A stretch of 64,000 bases of DNA from Lichenicola sp964236105 (GTDB lineage: Bacteria; Pseudomonadota; Alphaproteobacteria; Acetobacterales; Acetobacteraceae): positions 186,001-250,000 of the forward strand of contig CAXSBC010000002.1 of assembly GCA_964236105.1 (NCBI GenBank), read 5' to 3'. Of the stretch, positions 62,923-64,000 are shown piece by piece. Under the pieces are notes generated by a model that did not search any database, had not been told where the DNA came from, and saw only the letters and a list, made by a program, of their open reading frames with translations. The first letter of the stretch is position 1, and each line of letters opens with the position of its first letter. Both the position numbers and the translations under genes were made by a program.

Positions 62923-63966
62923 GTGCGACGCCTCTTCCTGCTGCCGCTGTTCGCGGCGGCGGCCCTTCTGCTCGTCCGCGCCGTGCCGGCGGCCCATGCG
63001 GGCGGGATGCTGGACAAGATCCGGGCAGCCGGCACCTTGAGCTGCGGCGTGGTCAGCGACGAGGAGGACTATTCCGAAGCCGACCGGCACGGCGATCTCA
63101 GCCGGCTCGGCGCCGACTACTGCCGGGCGCTCGCGGCGGAGGTGTTCGCCGATGCCGGCCGCGCCCGCTTCCTGACGCTGCGCGACGAGCCGGACGGTCT
63201 TGCGGCACTGCGCGACGGCAAGGTCGACGTGCTGTTCGGCGCCACGCCCAATCCAGCGATCGGCAGCGTCTACCGGGTGGCCTACGGGCCGCCGATCTTC
63301 TTCGACGGCCAGGGCTTCCTGGTGTCGGGCCGGAGCGGCATCAGGACTCTGGCCGATCTTGCCGGCCGTCACGTCTGCTTCATCAACGCATCGCCGCCCG
63401 AGCAGCTGCTGTATGACGCGCTCGACCCCCGCCTGAAGACGCCGTCGGTGCATTTCCCCTTCAGCGAACGCGGCGAGATGGTCGACGCCTTCGTCGCCGG
63501 CCACTGCGACGCGATCACCGGCGACATCTCCTGGATGGCCAACATCCGCGCCGGCCTCCGGGCACGAGCGCGCGACCTGTCCGTCCTCGCCGACACGCTG
63601 TCGATCGACCCGTTCTCGCCCGCCTACCGGACCGGCGACCCGCAGTTCGCGGCCCTGGTCGACTGGACGGTCTGGGCCCTGCTGCAGGCCGAAGCGCATG
63701 GGGTCACGCAGGCCGACGTCGCGAGCCTGCGCGGGAGCGCCGATCCGGTGGCACGGCGCCTGGCCGGTGCCACCCCATGGATCGCACGCTCGCTCGGCGT
63801 GCCGGATGACGCCTTCGCCCATGCGATCAGCGCCGTCGGCAATGCCCGGGAAATCTACGACCGGGATGTCGGATCGGGTTCGCCGCTGCGGCTCCCGCGT
63901 GGCCGCAGCGCCCTGGTCGCCGATGGCGGCCTGATGTGGTCGCTTCCGGTCGAGCCGCTGCAGTGA
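62923..63966 (+). CDS. periplasmic solute-binding protein (family 3, amino-acid type)
   Basis: 347 residues. Signal peptide (LFLLPLFAAAALLLVRAVPA, cleavage near AHAG), then the family 3 fold: MLDKIRAAGTLSCGVVSDEE, LRDGKVDVLFGATP, IRTLADLAGRHVCFINAS and VDAFVAGHCDAITGDISW. GTG start with GGAG about 9 nt upstream. The C-terminal ~60 residues after DAFAHAISAVGN are longer than in most family members. No permease is visible before the window ends, so transport partner or orphan role is undecided. Confidence 0.85.
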   Translation: MRRLFLLPLFAAAALLLVRAVPAAHAGGMLDKIRAAGTLSCGVVSDEEDYSEADRHGDLSRLGADYCRALAAEVFADAGRARFLTLRDEPDGLAALRDGKVDVLFGATPNPAIGSVYRVAYGPPIFFDGQGFLVSGRSGIRTLADLAGRHVCFINASPPEQLLYDALDPRLKTPSVHFPFSERGEMVDAFVAGHCDAITGDISWMANIRAGLRARARDLSVLADTLSIDPFSPAYRTGDPQFAALVDWTVWALLQAEAHGVTQADVASLRGSADPVARRLAGATPWIARSLGVPDDAFAHAISAVGNAREIYDRDVGSGSPLRLPRGRSALVADGGLMWSLPVEPLQ

Positions 63967-64000
63967 TCCCCGGCGCCAAGGCCGCCCGCATCGCGCTCAG

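Overview
The window is GC-rich, densely packed and has little intergenic space, with many 4-nt stop/start overlaps and frequent GTG/TTG starts. The gene set (PmtA-type methyltransferase, CoxF beside heme O synthase, PhaR, HslVU, CbtBA with a B12 riboswitch, a double cold-shock-domain protein) points to an alphaproteobacterium, most likely Rhodospirillales/Acetobacteraceae; this is inferred from gene content, not from a marker-gene comparison. No tRNA, rRNA or CRISPR array was seen.

Layout. 1-7.4 kb: a truncated M32 carboxypeptidase, a secreted Yellow/MRJP-like beta-propeller protein, threonine synthase, an M16 protease translationally coupled to PmbA/TldE, and a Tim44-like membrane protein. 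7.4-12 kb (minus): a chemoreceptor with a C-terminal PilZ domain, then CoxF, heme O synthase and a cytochrome oxidase subunit I homologue that has lost its oxygen-reducing centre. 12-19.7 kb: a phospholipid-type methyltransferase, glutathione synthetase, S9 peptidase, GreB, an aldose epimerase, a PhzF protein and a GNAT acetyltransferase. 19.7-21.8 kb: a lower-GC island with an orphan gene and an IS5-family element whose inverted repeats also enclose a stand-alone EF-Tu domain III gene. 21.9-29.3 kb: UvrB, an endonuclease III-like glycosylase, a Xre/RES toxin-antitoxin pair, SufE, HslUV and a receiver-only response regulator.

29.5-41.9 kb: a VOC protein, a zinc-ribbon protein, FtsEX followed by YdcF-like and PlsC-like genes, two perfect DnaA boxes, a DUF2125 protein, PhaR, an alcohol dehydrogenase, GST/GloB, and the Psd-PssA phosphatidylethanolamine pair. 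41.7-48.6 kb (minus): a tightly overlapped six-gene Hyf/complex-I-like operon (hyfB-C-E-F-G-I order) that lacks nickel ligands and the proton-channel charged residues, followed by a double-hairpin REP-like element. 48.7-58 kb: an aldo/keto reductase, HolC, then a cobalamin region: a histidine-phosphatase homologue without its catalytic His, a B12 riboswitch driving cobalt transporter genes cbtB-cbtA, and cobC, cbiB, cobQ, cobO and cobP. 58-64 kb: an LpxR-like outer-membrane protein, a double cold-shock protein, a secreted phosphoesterase with a strong terminator, and a periplasmic solute-binding protein.

The most unusual content is two membrane-redox assemblies that look conserved as genes yet have lost their textbook catalytic residues (the Cox1 homologue and the Hyf-like complex), plus the IS carrying an EF-Tu domain III passenger.
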